64,000 nucleotides of DNA from Hyperoodon ampullatus (GCA_949752795.1 OX457061.1:37480338-37544337), one strand, 5' to 3'. Shown: positions 22,212 through 33,693, numbered from the stretch's first letter. A program made the numbers and translations. The notes: generated by a model from the letters alone, not told the origin.

Positions 22212-23606
22212 GTGAGCTCTCTGTTGAGTTCTTGATCAGGCCCAGGGACCACGTTTGCAGAAATGGCATTCATTGCACCAAGCAGAATCAAAATGCAGAA
22301 ATGCTGGAGCAGCAGAACCAGGCCACATTTTGCTTATAAAACTAATAAATAAATACAAGACGTGGGGGAGGTAGTTGTGACCAGAGTATAATTTTGCACC
22401 CCGTCCCTTGCCCTGCATTTCATCCTTGTGTTTGCTTTCCCCATAGCAAACAACCACTCTGAGCCTCTAGGCTTTTCCACTTTTCTCTCGCTCAACTTCC
22501 CTTCATCCATAGCAATGATCATTTAAAAAATAAACTTAAGTATCTTTTCTGGCAGAAAGATGGTTCAAGATGAGAGCAGTGTTTGCCAAAGTTACGATCC
22601 TCATGAGCCTTCAGGCTTGAAATTGACTCACCTGCCTACCCTTGCTTCATTTCAAACCCACTCTTCCTGACCCAGGGAGTTATAAGGCCTTTCTTTAACC
22701 TTCCTGGTTGTTTCCACCACTTCCTCCCCACCCCTCTCATGGCCACTTGCTTTTTTGTGTTCCAGAATGTTGGGGCCCTTTGTTTTCTTACATGTATGTA
22801 GGCCAAATAGACCTGAACAGTGTTAGTGATCATGCTGGCATGTGATGTGAAACACATAGAGAAGGATTCTCTGGTAGTTGCCATCCATTGGTTACTAAAA
22901 AATGGCAACAACATTTTGTTGTAATGGCAAGAATCCTGGTGGCAAATGATAGGCCAGGTTTTTTTGTGGGGGAAATCAAACAACATTTTCCCTTGTTCCC
23001 TGTGCTTTAATTCTCCTTTACCTGCTGCTGGTATCCTGTGGGGCCTGCAGGTTTTGGAAATGGCTTTAGGTACCATCTACACCTAAAGATCATGTGGGGT
23101 AAATTCTGATGGGACCAAGGTGTTGGGGTGACCCCTGAGTGAGAGGTTGAGTCTGCTTAGGTAAGACCACATTTCTTGTATCAACTGTTTCCTAAAATTC
23201 CATTATTTTTCCATTGTGACTGATTTTTTTTTAATTTTTAAAAACACCCCCCTAAACCTGTATGAAACTCTGCCTCCATTGCCTATTAAAATATGGCTTC
23301 ACTGTAGGGGTAGGTGAGTAGGTTTCAAGGAAAATATTTGGTGGATGTAGCTCCCACCACTTTTCCCCAAAGGCATTGTGGTCCCCATTATCCAGAGGCA
23401 TGACATTCCTATTGTGGAGTAGAGTTGATTGATGTTATAGTGTTAGCTGTAATATCAGCTTTAGGAGATTAAAAAAATTGGTTGTAAACAGTGTTGTATT
23501 TAAAGGAAAGCATACTCAGAGAGCTCTTGGCTGCATTGGTTATTGAGTCAGTAATACCAGTGATTGCTACCCAGCCGATCTTAATTGGTTTCTCTTCCCC
23601 CTTTAG
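22212..23606. other. Intron 5: no interspersed repeat recognised
   Basis: The shortest intron in view. I found neither SINE nor L1 text, and no RNA gene. Confidence 0.6.
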
Positions 23607-23806
23607 AGTACCTTGTAGAGCTGAGAGAATATGGGCCTGTGTACTCCACGTGGAGTGCGTTAGAGGGGGAGCTGGCCGAGCCCCTGGAGGGTGTGTCAGC
23701 CTGCATCGGCAACTGCTCTACAGCCTTGGAAGAGCTGACAGAGGACATGACAGAAGACTTTCTTCCTGTGCTCAGGGAATATATTTTATACTCTGACTCC
23801 ATGAAG
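23607..23806 (+). CDS. SNX30: SNX30 coding exon (BAR domain), probably exon 6
   Basis: Two bases complete the split Glu codon; 66 codons follow, from [15 protein letters not shown] to YSDSMK. The acceptor CTTTAG ends at 23606 and the donor GTAAGC begins at 23807. About residues 272-338. The sequence is helical and acidic ([13 protein letters not shown]), as expected for the middle of the BAR bundle. The intron before it is the shortest of the gene, 1.4 kb, and carries no recognisable SINE or L1. The exon is undamaged. Confidence 0.96.
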
Positions 23807-24218
23807 GTAAGCTGACTCACTTCTTGTGCACTTAGGTACTTTCTTTGTTGTAGTCGTTAATCAAAAAGTAATTGATCATTGCCTATTTGCATGTGGTACA
23901 GATGTCCTTCTTCCTGGGTGGGCAGGATCAGACATGTGGACTAACCTCATGGACATGTAAAAAGAACACATGGTGAACCAAGTGTGTGAATTAAATGAAA
24001 GAAAAAAAGTTTGGAAGAGATTCTTATTAGTGTTCTCTGAGAGTTTGAGAATAGCATCTGCTGATTAAGAACAGTATGTTGTGGAAAAAGAACAATTGGA
24101 TAATTAGAGCTCTTGGAGGTTAAAATATGATTGCTGAAATAAAATTGAAAAGTAAAGTTGGAAGATGAGGTTGAGGAAATCTTGGAAAGTAAAACAAATT
24201 TTAAAAGTAGTTGGAGAC

Positions 24219-24440
24219 GGCTTCCCTGGCGGCGCAGTGGTTGAGAGTCCGCCTGCTGATGCAGGGGAAACGGGTTCGTGCCCCGGTCCGGGAAGATCCC
24301 ACATGCTGTGGAGCGGCTGGGCCTGTGAGCCATGGCTGCTGAGCCTGCGCATCTGGAGCCTGTGCTCCACAGCGGGAGAGGCCACAACAGTGAGGCCCAC
24401 GTACCGCAAAAAAACAAAAAACAAAAAACAAACAACAACA
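24219..24440 (+). repeat. CHR SINE, short form, sense orientation, fused to L1
   Basis: The only short-form copy in sense. It begins ggcttccctggcggcgcag and ends in a degenerate A-rich tail of (CAAA/CAA) units. The tail runs straight into L1 text with no direct repeat at that joint; the target-site duplication of the left flank is found only after the L1, at 25325. Confidence 0.88.
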
Positions 24441-25324
24441 ACTAAAAATAGAATTACCATATGCCCCAGCAATTCCGCTACTGGGCATATTCCCAGAGAA
24501 AAACCATAATTCAAAAAGACACATGCATCCCAGTGTTCACTGCAGCACTGTTTACAATAGCCAGGTCATGGAATCAACCTTAATGCCCATCGACAGACAA
24601 ATGGATAAAAAAGATGTGGTACATATATACAATGGAATATTACTCAGCCATTGGGTCATTTGTAGATATGTGGATGGACCTAGAGACTGTCATACAGAGT
24701 GAAGTAAGTCAGAAAGAAAAACAAATACTGTATGTTAATGCATGTATGTGGAATCTAGAAAAATAGTACAGATGAACCGGTTTGCAAGGCAGAGATAGAG
24801 ACACAGGTGTAGAGAACAAACATATGGACAACCAGGCTTCCCTGGTGGTGCACCGGTTAAGAATCTGCCTGCCAATGCAGGGGACATGGGTTCGAGCCCT
24901 GGTCTGGGAAGATTCCACATGCTGTGGAGCAGCTAAGCCTGTGCACCACAACTACTGAACCTGTGCTCTAGAGCCCGCGAGCCACAACTACTGAGCCCGT
25001 GTGCCACAGCTACTGAAGCCCACGCGCCTAGAGCCTGTGCTCCACAACAAGAGAAGCCACCACAATGAGAAGCCCGCACACTGCAACAAAGAGTAGCCCC
25101 TGCTCGCTGCAACTAGAGAAAGCACATGCGTAGCAACGAAGACCCAAAGCAGCCAAAAGTAAATAAATTAAATAAATTTATATTAAAACAATTGTATGGA
25201 CACCATGGGGGGAAAGTGGGGGTGGGTGGTGGTGGTGGTGTGATGAACTGGGAGATCGGGATTGACATATATACACTACTATGTATAAAATAGATAACTA
25301 ATAAGAACCTACTGTATAAAAAAT
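24437..25324 (+). repeat. L1 3' part, sense, with an older SINE nested in it
   Basis: Begins within ORF2 (taaaaatagaattaccatat), continues through ctactgggcatattcccaga and aatggaatattactcagcc, and ends tactgtataaaaaataaa. It is interrupted by a SINE at 24835-25194. The 13-base duplication aaaagtagttgga flanks the SINE-plus-L1 block at 24203-24215 and 25325-25337. Confidence 0.85.
24835..25194 (+). repeat. CHR-family SINE, longer form, sense, inside L1
   Basis: Head ggcttccctggtggtgcacc, several repeated units built on agccacaactactga, and the tail aaataaattaaataaattta. Direct repeat tatggaca at 24823-24830 and 25195-25202, imperfect beyond that. Confidence 0.9.
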
Positions 25325-25620
25325 AAAAGTAGTTGGAAAGTAGAACAAAAATGCCAAAATACTGAAAATATGAAAGAATGATAAGAGACGTGGAGGGTTA
25401 ATCTCAGAAGTTCAGCATCCAACTGATAGGAGTTCCTGATTGAGAGAACAGAGAAAACTGAGGGAAGGAAATTATGAAAGAAATAATACAAGAAAATCTC
25501 CCTAAGCTGAAGGCTGTGACAGGTTAATTACTCAGCAAAAGGAATGGACAGAGAACCAATGCAAAGCATATCATTGTAAAATTTTAGAACAAAAGTGGTA
25601 AGGATCAAATGCTTTAATGT

Positions 25621-26430
25621 CCGCATTAGGAACTGCCCCAGCCTGCACTTAGACTGGTTGGAGAGCATAGCTTCTGGGGACTACTACGATTGTAGACAAG
25701 GTTCATCTTGTCTAACTTGCTCATTTTATCGATGAAGAAGCAGAGCCCCATGGGTAAATCTTTTCTCTGTTCCATGGCCCCAATTCTAATGAGCATCTAC
25801 CTTATATTTGTGTCTTTACTGTTGGTGAGAGAAACTGGATCAGTTCCTGCTTTTCAAATCTGAGGCTCAAATTATCTCTCTCTAAGTATAATTGTGGCTG
25901 GGTACATTCTGTTCCCTTTGGAGGCAGAGAGAAAGCACAGAAAAAGGAGGGTCATTATCAGGCCATGTGGAACAGATGAATAATGTTCAGTGAACAATGA
26001 GGACAGCTTGTACTGGAAAGATGGTTGAAGATGTGTATTCCAAGGTTGCTACGGAGTGAACAGTGCTTGAGAGAGGGGGTGCCAAAGTTACCCTCAGGCT
26101 CAGGACTCAAGTTAAGCACACTGTAGACATCTGCAGGTGAGCCCTTCCATGAGCTCACATCCTATACACAATGTGTGTGTAAAATGTAATTATGATAGTA
26201 ATGGGCTGAGAGGGAGCACGTTAGGGTCTTTAGCAAAGTTCTGGCAGTGCCTTTTGAGTACTGGCATCACTTTGACCAGGCCAAGAGTTGGAGAATTTTT
26301 ATTTGAGAAGGTTAGGGCAGGGCCCTATACTTCATATCCCACACTGCCTCATTCATAGAAGGTAGTTGGCAGATATTGAAGTTGGCAGTGTGGTGCATTT
26401 AGAACATTTACAGATATATAACTATTGTAT
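25621..26430. other. Intron 6 stretch: no clear feature
   Basis: Unique-looking DNA. A weak antisense MIR echo lies near 25700-25750. Confidence 0.45.
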
Positions 26431-26442
26431 GTCATGTATCTT

Positions 26443-26583
26443 TTTTTTTAACTTTTTATTTTATATTGGAGTATAGTTGATTAACAGTGTTGTGATAGTT
26501 TCAGGTGTACAGCAAAGTGATTCAGTTATACATATACCTGTATCTATTCTTTTTCAAAGCATAGGGGAACTCTGCTCATTGTT
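26443..26583 (-). repeat. Very short L1 3' end, antisense
   Basis: About 140 bases of L1 3' UTR (gtatagttgattaacagtgt, gtacagcaaagtgattcag) with a poly-T start. Direct repeat atgtatctt at 26434-26442 and 26584-26592. Confidence 0.8.
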
Positions 26584-26639
26584 ATGTATCTTGTTATTTT
26601 TAAGAGAGTTTCATCTGCAAGTCAAAGAGCGTGCTTATC

Positions 26640-27700
26640 TCAGAGGGCTTGGTGATGACTAGTGAGCTGAGAGTCAGAAGAGTGGGTGATAAGGTAAAGG
26701 CCAGTGTGAGTGGGGCCAGTTGAGCAAGGGAGCAGGTGGCAGGTGGGGAGGTCAAAGAGATAAGTAAAGGCCAGGACATAGGGTAATATCTTAAAGGCCA
26801 TGGTTGGTAAGAGTCTGGATTTTGTTCTTAGGAATAAAAGGGAAGCCAGTTAGTTTGCTGCAGGGAAATGACAGGATACAGTTTTTACTTTAAGAAGACA
26901 GCTAGTGCTGCAGTATGGAAATGGTTTATTGGGTGGGGGACAGGGAGAGGAGGTCGGGAGACCATTAGGAGACTGTAGCAGGGAGCCAGGTGGCAGATAA
27001 CTGAGGTGGTGGAGCTTGGAGAAGTGGGTGGATTTGGGGTATATTTTGTATGAAGGGCCAACTAGACTTGCTGCTGTATTAATGTGCAGTGAGAAATGGA
27101 GGAATTGAGGATGACTCCTGGGTTTTTGGCTTCAGCAGCTGTGTTGATAGTGGTCCTGTTTAGTGAGATGGGGAAGTTTGGGGTGGAACAGATTGGGCAG
27201 TTGGGAATCAGGTTGTTTTGGCCATATTCAGCTAAGAAAATGCCTGTTAGTCATTAAAGTAGTGACATGGCAGCTGGTTATGAATTTAGAGTGGGAATAG
27301 AAATTTGGGAGTCATTTCTGTATAGATGGCGTTTAAATCTGAGAGTCGGGGAGATTATCTGGTGAGATAAGATCAAGGTAAATAGCCCAGGCCTGCTTCC
27401 TGAGGCATTGGCAATATTTAGTGGGCTAGCACCTAATTAGGGGGTGGAACAAGTAGGAAAGTAGCCTGAGAAGGAATGGTCAGTGTAGTAGGAGAAAAAG
27501 AGTAGAGGATGACCTTAGGGAAACCAAGAGAAATGTTTTTAGAAAGAGCATGATAAACAGTGGCCATCGGATTTAATAATATGGAAGTCATTGCTGATCG
27601 TGATTAGAGGTGTAAGATGTGGATGCAGAAGTTTGGGTTTGAGGACAGTTTGAGTTGGAGATAAATACTTAGAGCAGTGTTCCAGGATTGCTGTTTTCAA
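26640..27700 (-). repeat. L2-like old LINE, antisense
   Basis: Phrases such as aaggccatggttggtaagag, gaggatgactcctgggtttt and tgagatggggaagtttgggg follow the antisense consensus of the old L2 family as I remember it. About 1 kb and highly diverged. Confidence 0.55.
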
Positions 27701-28839
27701 ATTCTGATTATTTAATTACCGGATGGTTTCTTCAGCCTGCCCACCTTTTCTCCTCAGAGGCCACAAGGCGGAGCTAATGAGTCAAGTGACTAGTCAGTGG
27801 TTTAGGTTGCCCACTTCTGGTGCCTTTCAAAAACCAAAAAGATTTTCTGGAAGATTCATTTCGGGGAGAAAAGTCCTCCTTCCTAAACAAAAGTGATTAT
27901 GGACTGAGGGCCTCATTTCTTGAAAATGTGAAGAATCAGGATGTAGAAATGTACATGATGATCTCAAATGTTTTTAAAAATTAGAAAAGTATAAAAATTA
28001 AAACTCTGAGATTCTGAGTTAGGGCAGACTGGATACTTATTGAAACCTCCTCTTTTTCATGAAACCAAAATGACACTAGAACGATTTTTTTTTAAAGGTA
28101 TGCTTCCACAAAGACAAAGAGCAGCAGGAAGGGAAACAACAGCAGTACAGTTAGGAACTAAAAGCAAATTGAGAGGTGACAGGGACTCAGGTGACTCCAA
28201 GCCGCCTAAGCTGACGGTGGGGAAAGACTAAGAAGCCACCTGGTTTACACCTGGGACTCCTTCAAAATGGTCAGGAATTGGCAGCACCAAGTACCTCGGG
28301 ACTGAGGGAAAGATGGAGCGAAAGAGAAGGATTAGTCAGGGGTCTGTTTCAGAAGCAGTTAGAGCTTCCGATTCTGCCCTCCCTCCTCACACAGGGGCCA
28401 CTGTCGCTTCGCCACTCGGGCAGAGCTGGAGGGTGGTAAAAAAAATAGAGGGTCTCTGGACCGAGAGACTCCAGGCACAGTTAAAGGTGGGGGCTAAGAT
28501 CCTAAAATCTGAGGCAAAAGGTTACTGAAATTTGAGATTCTTAGTCGTCTTCCTCTGCTTGGCTCTCAGCCTTATACCTTCCCCGCAAGCATTAAAAGAG
28601 CCTTTTAGAAAAATCTAAACAGGTTTTGGGAGAAGAGACTAGAATATACTGATATTGAGAGGGATGGGGGAATCTTCAGTGAAATGGCCCAGCAGAGCCC
28701 CTGTAGAGAACTGTCAGCCAGAGCTCAAAGTCACAGAGCTTTCAACCAGTTTTTTAGTGTTTCCCTCTTAGGTGAGTGTGCAGATAAGGGTCGCCAAATA
28801 TTTAAGGGAAGATTCTAATATAAGTATCAAGTAAATACA
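27701..28839. other. Intron 6 stretch: possible 5' part of an old LINE, otherwise unassigned
   Basis: From about 28020 (gggcagactggatacttatt) the sequence resembles the GC-richer 5' region of old L1/HAL1 elements and runs into the ORF1-like region beginning near 28840. The assignment is tentative. Confidence 0.35.
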
Positions 28840-29340
28840 AAGAAGGAAAAACATAAAGCATCATTGAGGGAGAAGAAAATTTCCAGGAAAAAAAAAATCA
28901 ATATCTTCAGAAAGAGAAGAGATGTCACAGCCATAAAACAAGCATTTTTTAAAATCCAGAGAATAAACAAAGAGCTCATGGAAATGAAGATCATGATAGA
29001 AATGGAAAAAAAATCAGTAGAAGAGTTAGCAGAAAAAGTTAAGGAAATCACTTTAAAGTGAAACAAAAAGACAGATGGAGGATTGGAGAGAAAAAGAATA
29101 TAAAAATGAGAGGGCCAGACCAAAATATTTCAGATATCCAACATCTGAAAAACAGAAGTGCCAGGAAGAGACACACAGAAATGGGGAGCATCAAAGGAGT
29201 CATTCAAGAGAAAAGACTAAAAGTAAAGACAAAACGTGTTACTGGTTGTGCCTGAAAGATGAGATTGTGGGTGCTTTTTCCCCCCTCCTCTGCCTTTTTC
29301 TGTATTTTCCAAATTTTCTGTAACAAGTATTTTTTAAAAC
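28840..29340 (+). repeat. Old LINE ORF1-region copy, sense
   Basis: Frames at 28864-29061 and 29075-29323 encode charged coiled-coil text (INKELMEMKIMIEMEKKSVE, then PKYFRYPTSEKQKCQEE) typical of L1-like ORF1 proteins. Broken into two frames, hence a fossil. Same family as 24110-25620. Confidence 0.55.
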
Positions 29341-29589
29341 TAAGGCAAAATGTGTGGTTTTAGTATTACCAACATTGCCCTAGAAAATTTAACTCACAGG
29401 TTGTCTGTCATCAAAGAATGAAAATGTAAAAAGAGCATGTTGAATGGGGCAACCTAAGTTCAGTCATTTAATCAGAAATTATGTCATCAGGACCAAGTTC
29501 AGACTAATTTTCCTCCCCATAGGAAAATGCTCTCCTAGAGGGGCACCCAAAGACAGGCCATAGGGCTCTGTCGGGTGTCAGATTTCTTT

Positions 29590-30330
29590 TTAAATTATTA
29601 TAAATTTTAAAAATTGAAGTATATTTGACATATAATATTAGTTTCATGTGTACAACATAATGATTCCACATTTGTATACATTGCAAAACAATCACCAAAA
29701 TAACTTTATTTACCCTGTCACCTTACAAAGTTAGTACAATGTTACTGACTGTATTCTCCATGCTGTACAGTACATCCCCATGACTTACTTATTTTATTTA
29801 TTTTTATTTTTTAAATTTTATTTATTTTTGGCTGCATTGGGTCTTTGTTGCTGTGCATGGGCTTTCTCTAGTTGTGAGCAGGAGCTACTCTTTGTTGTGG
29901 TGCACGGGCTTCTCATTGTGGTGGCTTCTCTTGTTGCGGAGCATGGGCTCTAGTTGTGTGGGCTTCAGTTGCAGCATGCGGGCTCAGTAGTTGTGGCACA
30001 CAGGCCTTAGAGCGCGCAGGCTTCAGTAGTTGTGGCTCGCGGTCTCTAGAGCACAGGCTCAGTAGTTGTGGCGCACGGGCTTAGTGGCTCCACAGCATGT
30101 GGGATCTTCCCAGACCAGGTAGGTATTGAACCTGTGTCCCCTGCATTGGCAGGCGGATTCTTAACTGCTGTGCCACCAGGGAAGTCCCTTTACTTATTTT
30201 ATACCTGGAAGTTTGTACCTCTTGATACCTTTCACCCATTTTGTAACCCTCCTAACCCTTCTTCCCTCTGGTAACCACCGATCTTTTCTCTGTATCTGTG
30301 AGTCTGGGTTTTGTTTGGTTTTGGGTGTTT
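29590..30330 (-). repeat. Old L1 3' end, antisense, split by SINE
   Basis: The left part (ttgaagtatatttgacatat ... tgctgtacagtacatcccca) and right part (gtttgtacctcttgatacct ... tgtatctgtgagtctgggtt) join into one L1 3' UTR. Confidence 0.75.
29798..30189 (-). repeat. CHR-family SINE, longest form
   Basis: About 390 bases, antisense, with several agtagttgtggc-type repeat units. Target-site duplication ttacttattttat at 29785-29797 and 30190-30202. Confidence 0.9.
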
Positions 30331-30844
30331 GATTTTTATTCTCATTTGAGCTTCTTTATTATGGAACACTCATTAGTCTATACAAATTCCTCCTAGGTCT
30401 TTTGGGCTGTCAGCCCTTGGCGCACCAGAATATAAGCCATTCTGTACTGTCAACCCTGCATCCTAATGTCCCTCTTACAAAATGATTTGAAGCTTAAAAA
30501 CCTTCCGGACCTGTGGAGGCTTTTTGGTAGCTGCTGACCATTTGCGTTGGGGCTGTTTTTGGCTGCTCTCTCCTCCTCCTCCACGTTTGTGAGCCGACAG
30601 CCTCCTCAGGGGGAGACATGAGCATGAGCTCTGGGGGTGGAGACTTTCCCGTTTCCTGGATGCTGGGCTTTCCTATTGATACTGACCATTGTGGCACGTT
30701 CTTGGAGAAAATCCAGTGCAGATGTTGAGAGCCAAAAGACAGAATGTAACTATGATTGAACTTCCAAACACTTTTGTTTAATGGCTGTTATTAGTTTGTA
30801 AAGTAAACATTTTGGATGAGAGGTGTTATGTTTCCACTGCTTAA
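30331..30844. other. Intron 6 stretch: no feature recognised
   Basis: Unique DNA. The minus frame at 30494-30697 has no recognisable content. Confidence 0.45.
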
Positions 30845-31360
30845 CTTTTTTATTATGGAAAAATTCAAACATATCCAAAAGTAGAGTGGAAGTATAACCG
30901 TCCCCCACGTACCCATCAGCCGGCTGCAACAGTTGCCCACTCACGCTCCATCTTGTTCTAGCTCTCCTCCCCCTGCTCCCAGCCCCGACCCCCTGGGTTA
31001 TTTTAAAGCAAATCCCAGGCATCACATCACTTCATACAAAAATACATATCTCTGAAATGGAAACATTCGTTTAAAAAAGAAAAAGGGCCACATTATTATC
31101 ATACCTAAACAGATTTTTTCCCCTTAATATTTTCTCAAATATCCAGTTAGTGTTCAATTTCCCCAGTTGTCTCAGACACTGTTTTTATAGTTTTTTTCCC
31201 AAATTGGGATATAAATAAAATCCAGACATTGCTTGATATGTTTTTTAAATATTTTAAGAATCCCTCCCCCTCTGTTTTTCCTTGCAATTTATTTATTAAA
31301 GAAACAAGTCATTTTTTTTTCCTCTGCATTTGAAAAGAAGGGTAGTGAAGTTCCAGATTA
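30845..31360 (-). repeat. Old L1 fragment, antisense
   Basis: Contains attatggaaaaattcaaaca, gtacccatcagccggctgca, aaagcaaatcccaggcatca and aaatatccagttagtgttca, a characteristic old L1M 3' region. Confidence 0.7.
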
Positions 31361-31462
31361 CTAGGATCATTTTGAAATTGTGATGAAATGCTCTACATTA
31401 AAAATATATATATAGCGTTTGAGAGAAATGTATTCCGTATCTCTACTTAAAAGTCACCTCTC

Positions 31463-31796
31463 GGGCTTCCCTGGTGGCGCAGTGGTTGAGAATCCACCTA
31501 CCAATGCAGGGGACTGGGTTCGAGCCCTGGTCCAGGAAGATCCCACATGCCTCAGAGCGGCTAAGCCCGTGTGCCACAACTGCTGAGCCTGAGCTCTAGA
31601 GCCCATGTGCCACAACTAATGAAGCCCTCGGGCATAGAGCCCATACTCTACAGAGGGAGAGGCCACCGCAGTGAGAAGCTGGCACACCACAACGAGGAGT
31701 AGCCCCCGCTCGCTGCAGCTGGGGAAAGCCCGCGCGCAGTAATGAAGACCCGACTCAGCCAAAAATAAATAAAAGAAAATAAATTTATTTTTAAAA
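31463..31796 (+). repeat. CHR-family SINE, longer form, sense
   Basis: Starts gggcttccctggtggcgcag, contains the repeated agccacaactactga-like units, and ends with an AAATAAA-rich tail. Near-perfect target-site duplication: aaaagtcacctctc before and aaaaggcacctctc after. Confidence 0.9.
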
Positions 31797-31849
31797 AAAG
31801 GCACCTCTCATTGCGGTCCCCCCTGGCCACCCAGTGTACAATTCGCCGT

Positions 31850-32018
31850 CTCCCAAACCCTCAGTGCTTTACATCCTCCTTTCCTAGTTCATTTTTCCTC
31901 CTGGACACCTAGCACTACCTTACACGCGCTATGTTGTTATGTTTTACTTGTGTGTTATTTGCCTCCCCTCTAGAATGTAAGCTCCAGGTAGGCAGGGGTT
32001 TTGTGTGTTTTGCTAAGG
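31850..32018 (+). repeat. L2 3' end, sense
   Basis: The text ctcccctctagaatgtaagc with ggcaggggttttgtgtgttt is the classic L2 3' end. It stops abruptly where the inverted duplication segment starts. Confidence 0.65.
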
Positions 32019-32177
32019 CAAGGCAGAAACAGGGTGAGGATGGCCGTGTAGAGCAGGGGTGGAGGCATGCAGAGTGGAACCAAGTATCTCCATGCCCTTC
32101 ACCTTGTTGATTTCTGGTATCCACTAGCATCAGAGATCCCTGTAGATCTCTGTGAGAAGCTCAGATGGTAAATGTCT
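32019..32177 (+). repeat. Segment A, inverted partner of 33119-33283
   Basis: About 155 bases (from aaggcaaggcagaaacaggg to cagatggtaaatgtc) that recur in reverse complement at 33119-33283 with only a few mismatches and one 2-3 base indel. No repeat family recognised. Confidence 0.92.
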
Positions 32178-32202
32178 TTTGCTTGTCACTCAGTGATAGA
32201 GG

Positions 32203-32346
32203 AACCTCTCTGCAGATGCTGACACAGTATCTTGACCCTCTCACTCCATTGTAGGCTCAGGCCCCCTCAACCAGAGGCTAGTGTGGCCAGGTTTATCTGC
32301 AGAATCTGTGCTGTTTCAGCTGGGAGGCCAGTCCCTACAGACCATC
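32203..32346 (+). repeat. Segment B, direct partner of 32986-33120
   Basis: About 140 bases (ctctctgcagatgctgacac to gaggccagtccctacagac) repeated in the same orientation 780 bases downstream. High identity with scattered substitutions. Confidence 0.92.
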
Positions 32347-32985
32347 CACCATGGTGTTCAAAGGTGCTCCCAGCAAGGATGGTAGTCTTCAACAGTTTAT
32401 CTTGATTCAAAACAGGTTTCTCAGCCTTTAGCCTGGTTGGATTGCAGTCGGGCTGGGAAACCACGCTCTGCCCTGGAACGCAGCAGGGGAAGCCTGCGTG
32501 AGTCACCACTGTGCTCTTAGCCAGCATTGTGGCCCACAACCAGGTCCCTCCATGGTGCCTTAGTGTTCTTGCCTGTAGAATGGGGGTGGCATCCTTTCAC
32601 TTCCGCAGGGTCGTTGTGAGCTTTTGTTGTTGTTGTGAGTTTTTTCCGCTGTCCACTGAGGCAGGAATGTTAGCCCAAATCCTCCAGTCAGGCTTCATGA
32701 GAAGGCAGTGTCTGGTTACTCCAGGTGAGGCTGGGATTGCAGTGGCTGAGGAGACAGAGCCCTTACCTCTCCTCTGGGCCAAGGAAGGCACGGTCCCAGT
32801 AGTGGGGGCGGGGGGGAGTGTGGCTGACTCTTGGGGCTCCCTCGCCTGCTTTGGGGGTAGAGAGAGGAGATGCATGTAGCTGAGTGGAGCTGACAGGGCT
32901 CCTCTCACCATCCCTCCCTGCCTGGGGGCCTGGGCAACCTCTACAGAGAGACTTGGAGCAGAACTGGGGACAGGAGGCCCCAGGA

Positions 32986-33120
32986 ACTTCTCTGCAGATG
33001 CTGACAAGTATCTTGCCCTTTCACTCCATTGTACGCTCAGGCCCCCTCAACCACAGGCTAGTGTGGCCAGGTTTATCGGCAAAATCTGTGCTGTTTTGGG
33101 TGGGAGGCCAGTCCCTACAG
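32986..33120 (+). repeat. Segment B', direct copy
   Basis: Direct copy of segment B. Its end (cctacagaca) abuts the inverted copy of A, whereas in the first pair A precedes B by about 25 bases. Confidence 0.92.
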
Positions 33121-33283
33121 ACATTTACCATCTGAGCTTCTCACAGAGATCTATAGGGATCTCTGATTCTAGTGGATACCAGAAATCAACAAGGTGAAGG
33201 GCATGGAGATACTTGCAGTTCCACTCTGCATGCCTCCGCCCCGCCCTACACAGCCATCCTCACCCTGTTTCTGCCTTGCCTTA
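33119..33283 (-). repeat. Segment A', inverted copy
   Basis: Reverse complement of segment A. After it, L2-like antisense text (gccggggatacagcagagag) follows to about 33360, mirroring the sense L2 end that precedes segment A, so the inverted duplication probably extends into the L2. Confidence 0.92.
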
Positions 33284-33486
33284 ACATTCCTTCATTCACT
33301 TACCCAAGTGCCGGGGATACAGCAGAGAGCAATACACACACAGCTGTGCTGTGTTCCAAGGTATTGTTTTAAGAGCATTTCTAGCTTTGGTTGTGAGGTT
33401 CTTGCCACACTGACAGGGGTGTGTCACTGGAACAACTCATCCTTGTTCCTGGAACCCTGTTCCTAGCCAGGATGTGCACTTTTTGT

Positions 33487-33693
33487 GTGTGTGTGTGTGT
33501 GCAGTACGCGGGCCTCTCACTGTTGTGGCCTCTCCCGTTGCTGAGCACAGGCTCCGGACGTGCAGGCTCAGCGGCCACGGCTCACAGGCCCAGCTGCTCT
33601 GCGGCATGTGGGATCTTCCCGTACCGGGGCGCGAACCCGTGTCCCCTGCATCGGCAGGCAGACTCTCAACCACTGCGCTACCAGGGAAGCCCT
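33487..33693 (-). repeat. CHR SINE, short form, with (TG)n tail
   Basis: Young antisense SINE whose tail is (TG)n rather than poly-T. Target-site duplication ggatgtgcactttt before and ggatgtgcgctttt after (one mismatch). Confidence 0.9.

Larger units (their letters stand above)
24110..25620 (+). repeat. Old LINE ORF1-region copy split by a compound insertion
   Basis: The text attgctgaaataaaattgaa to 24215 and its continuation after 25325 (aagtagaacaaaaatgccaa, then agaaataatacaagaaaatc) fit one old L1/HAL1-type element in sense. The same family occurs at about 28840-29260. Degenerate, no open frame. Confidence 0.55.

Noticed and set aside
24835..25194. Regularly spaced repeated units that look like a small CRISPR or satellite array
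   Set aside because: The units are the normal internal repeats of the longer CHR SINE form; there are no unique spacers of constant length.
28864..29323. Two coiled-coil-like frames as a new gene
   Set aside because: They match the ORF1 region of an old L1/HAL1-type LINE, also present at 24.1-25.6 kb, and are broken by a frame change.
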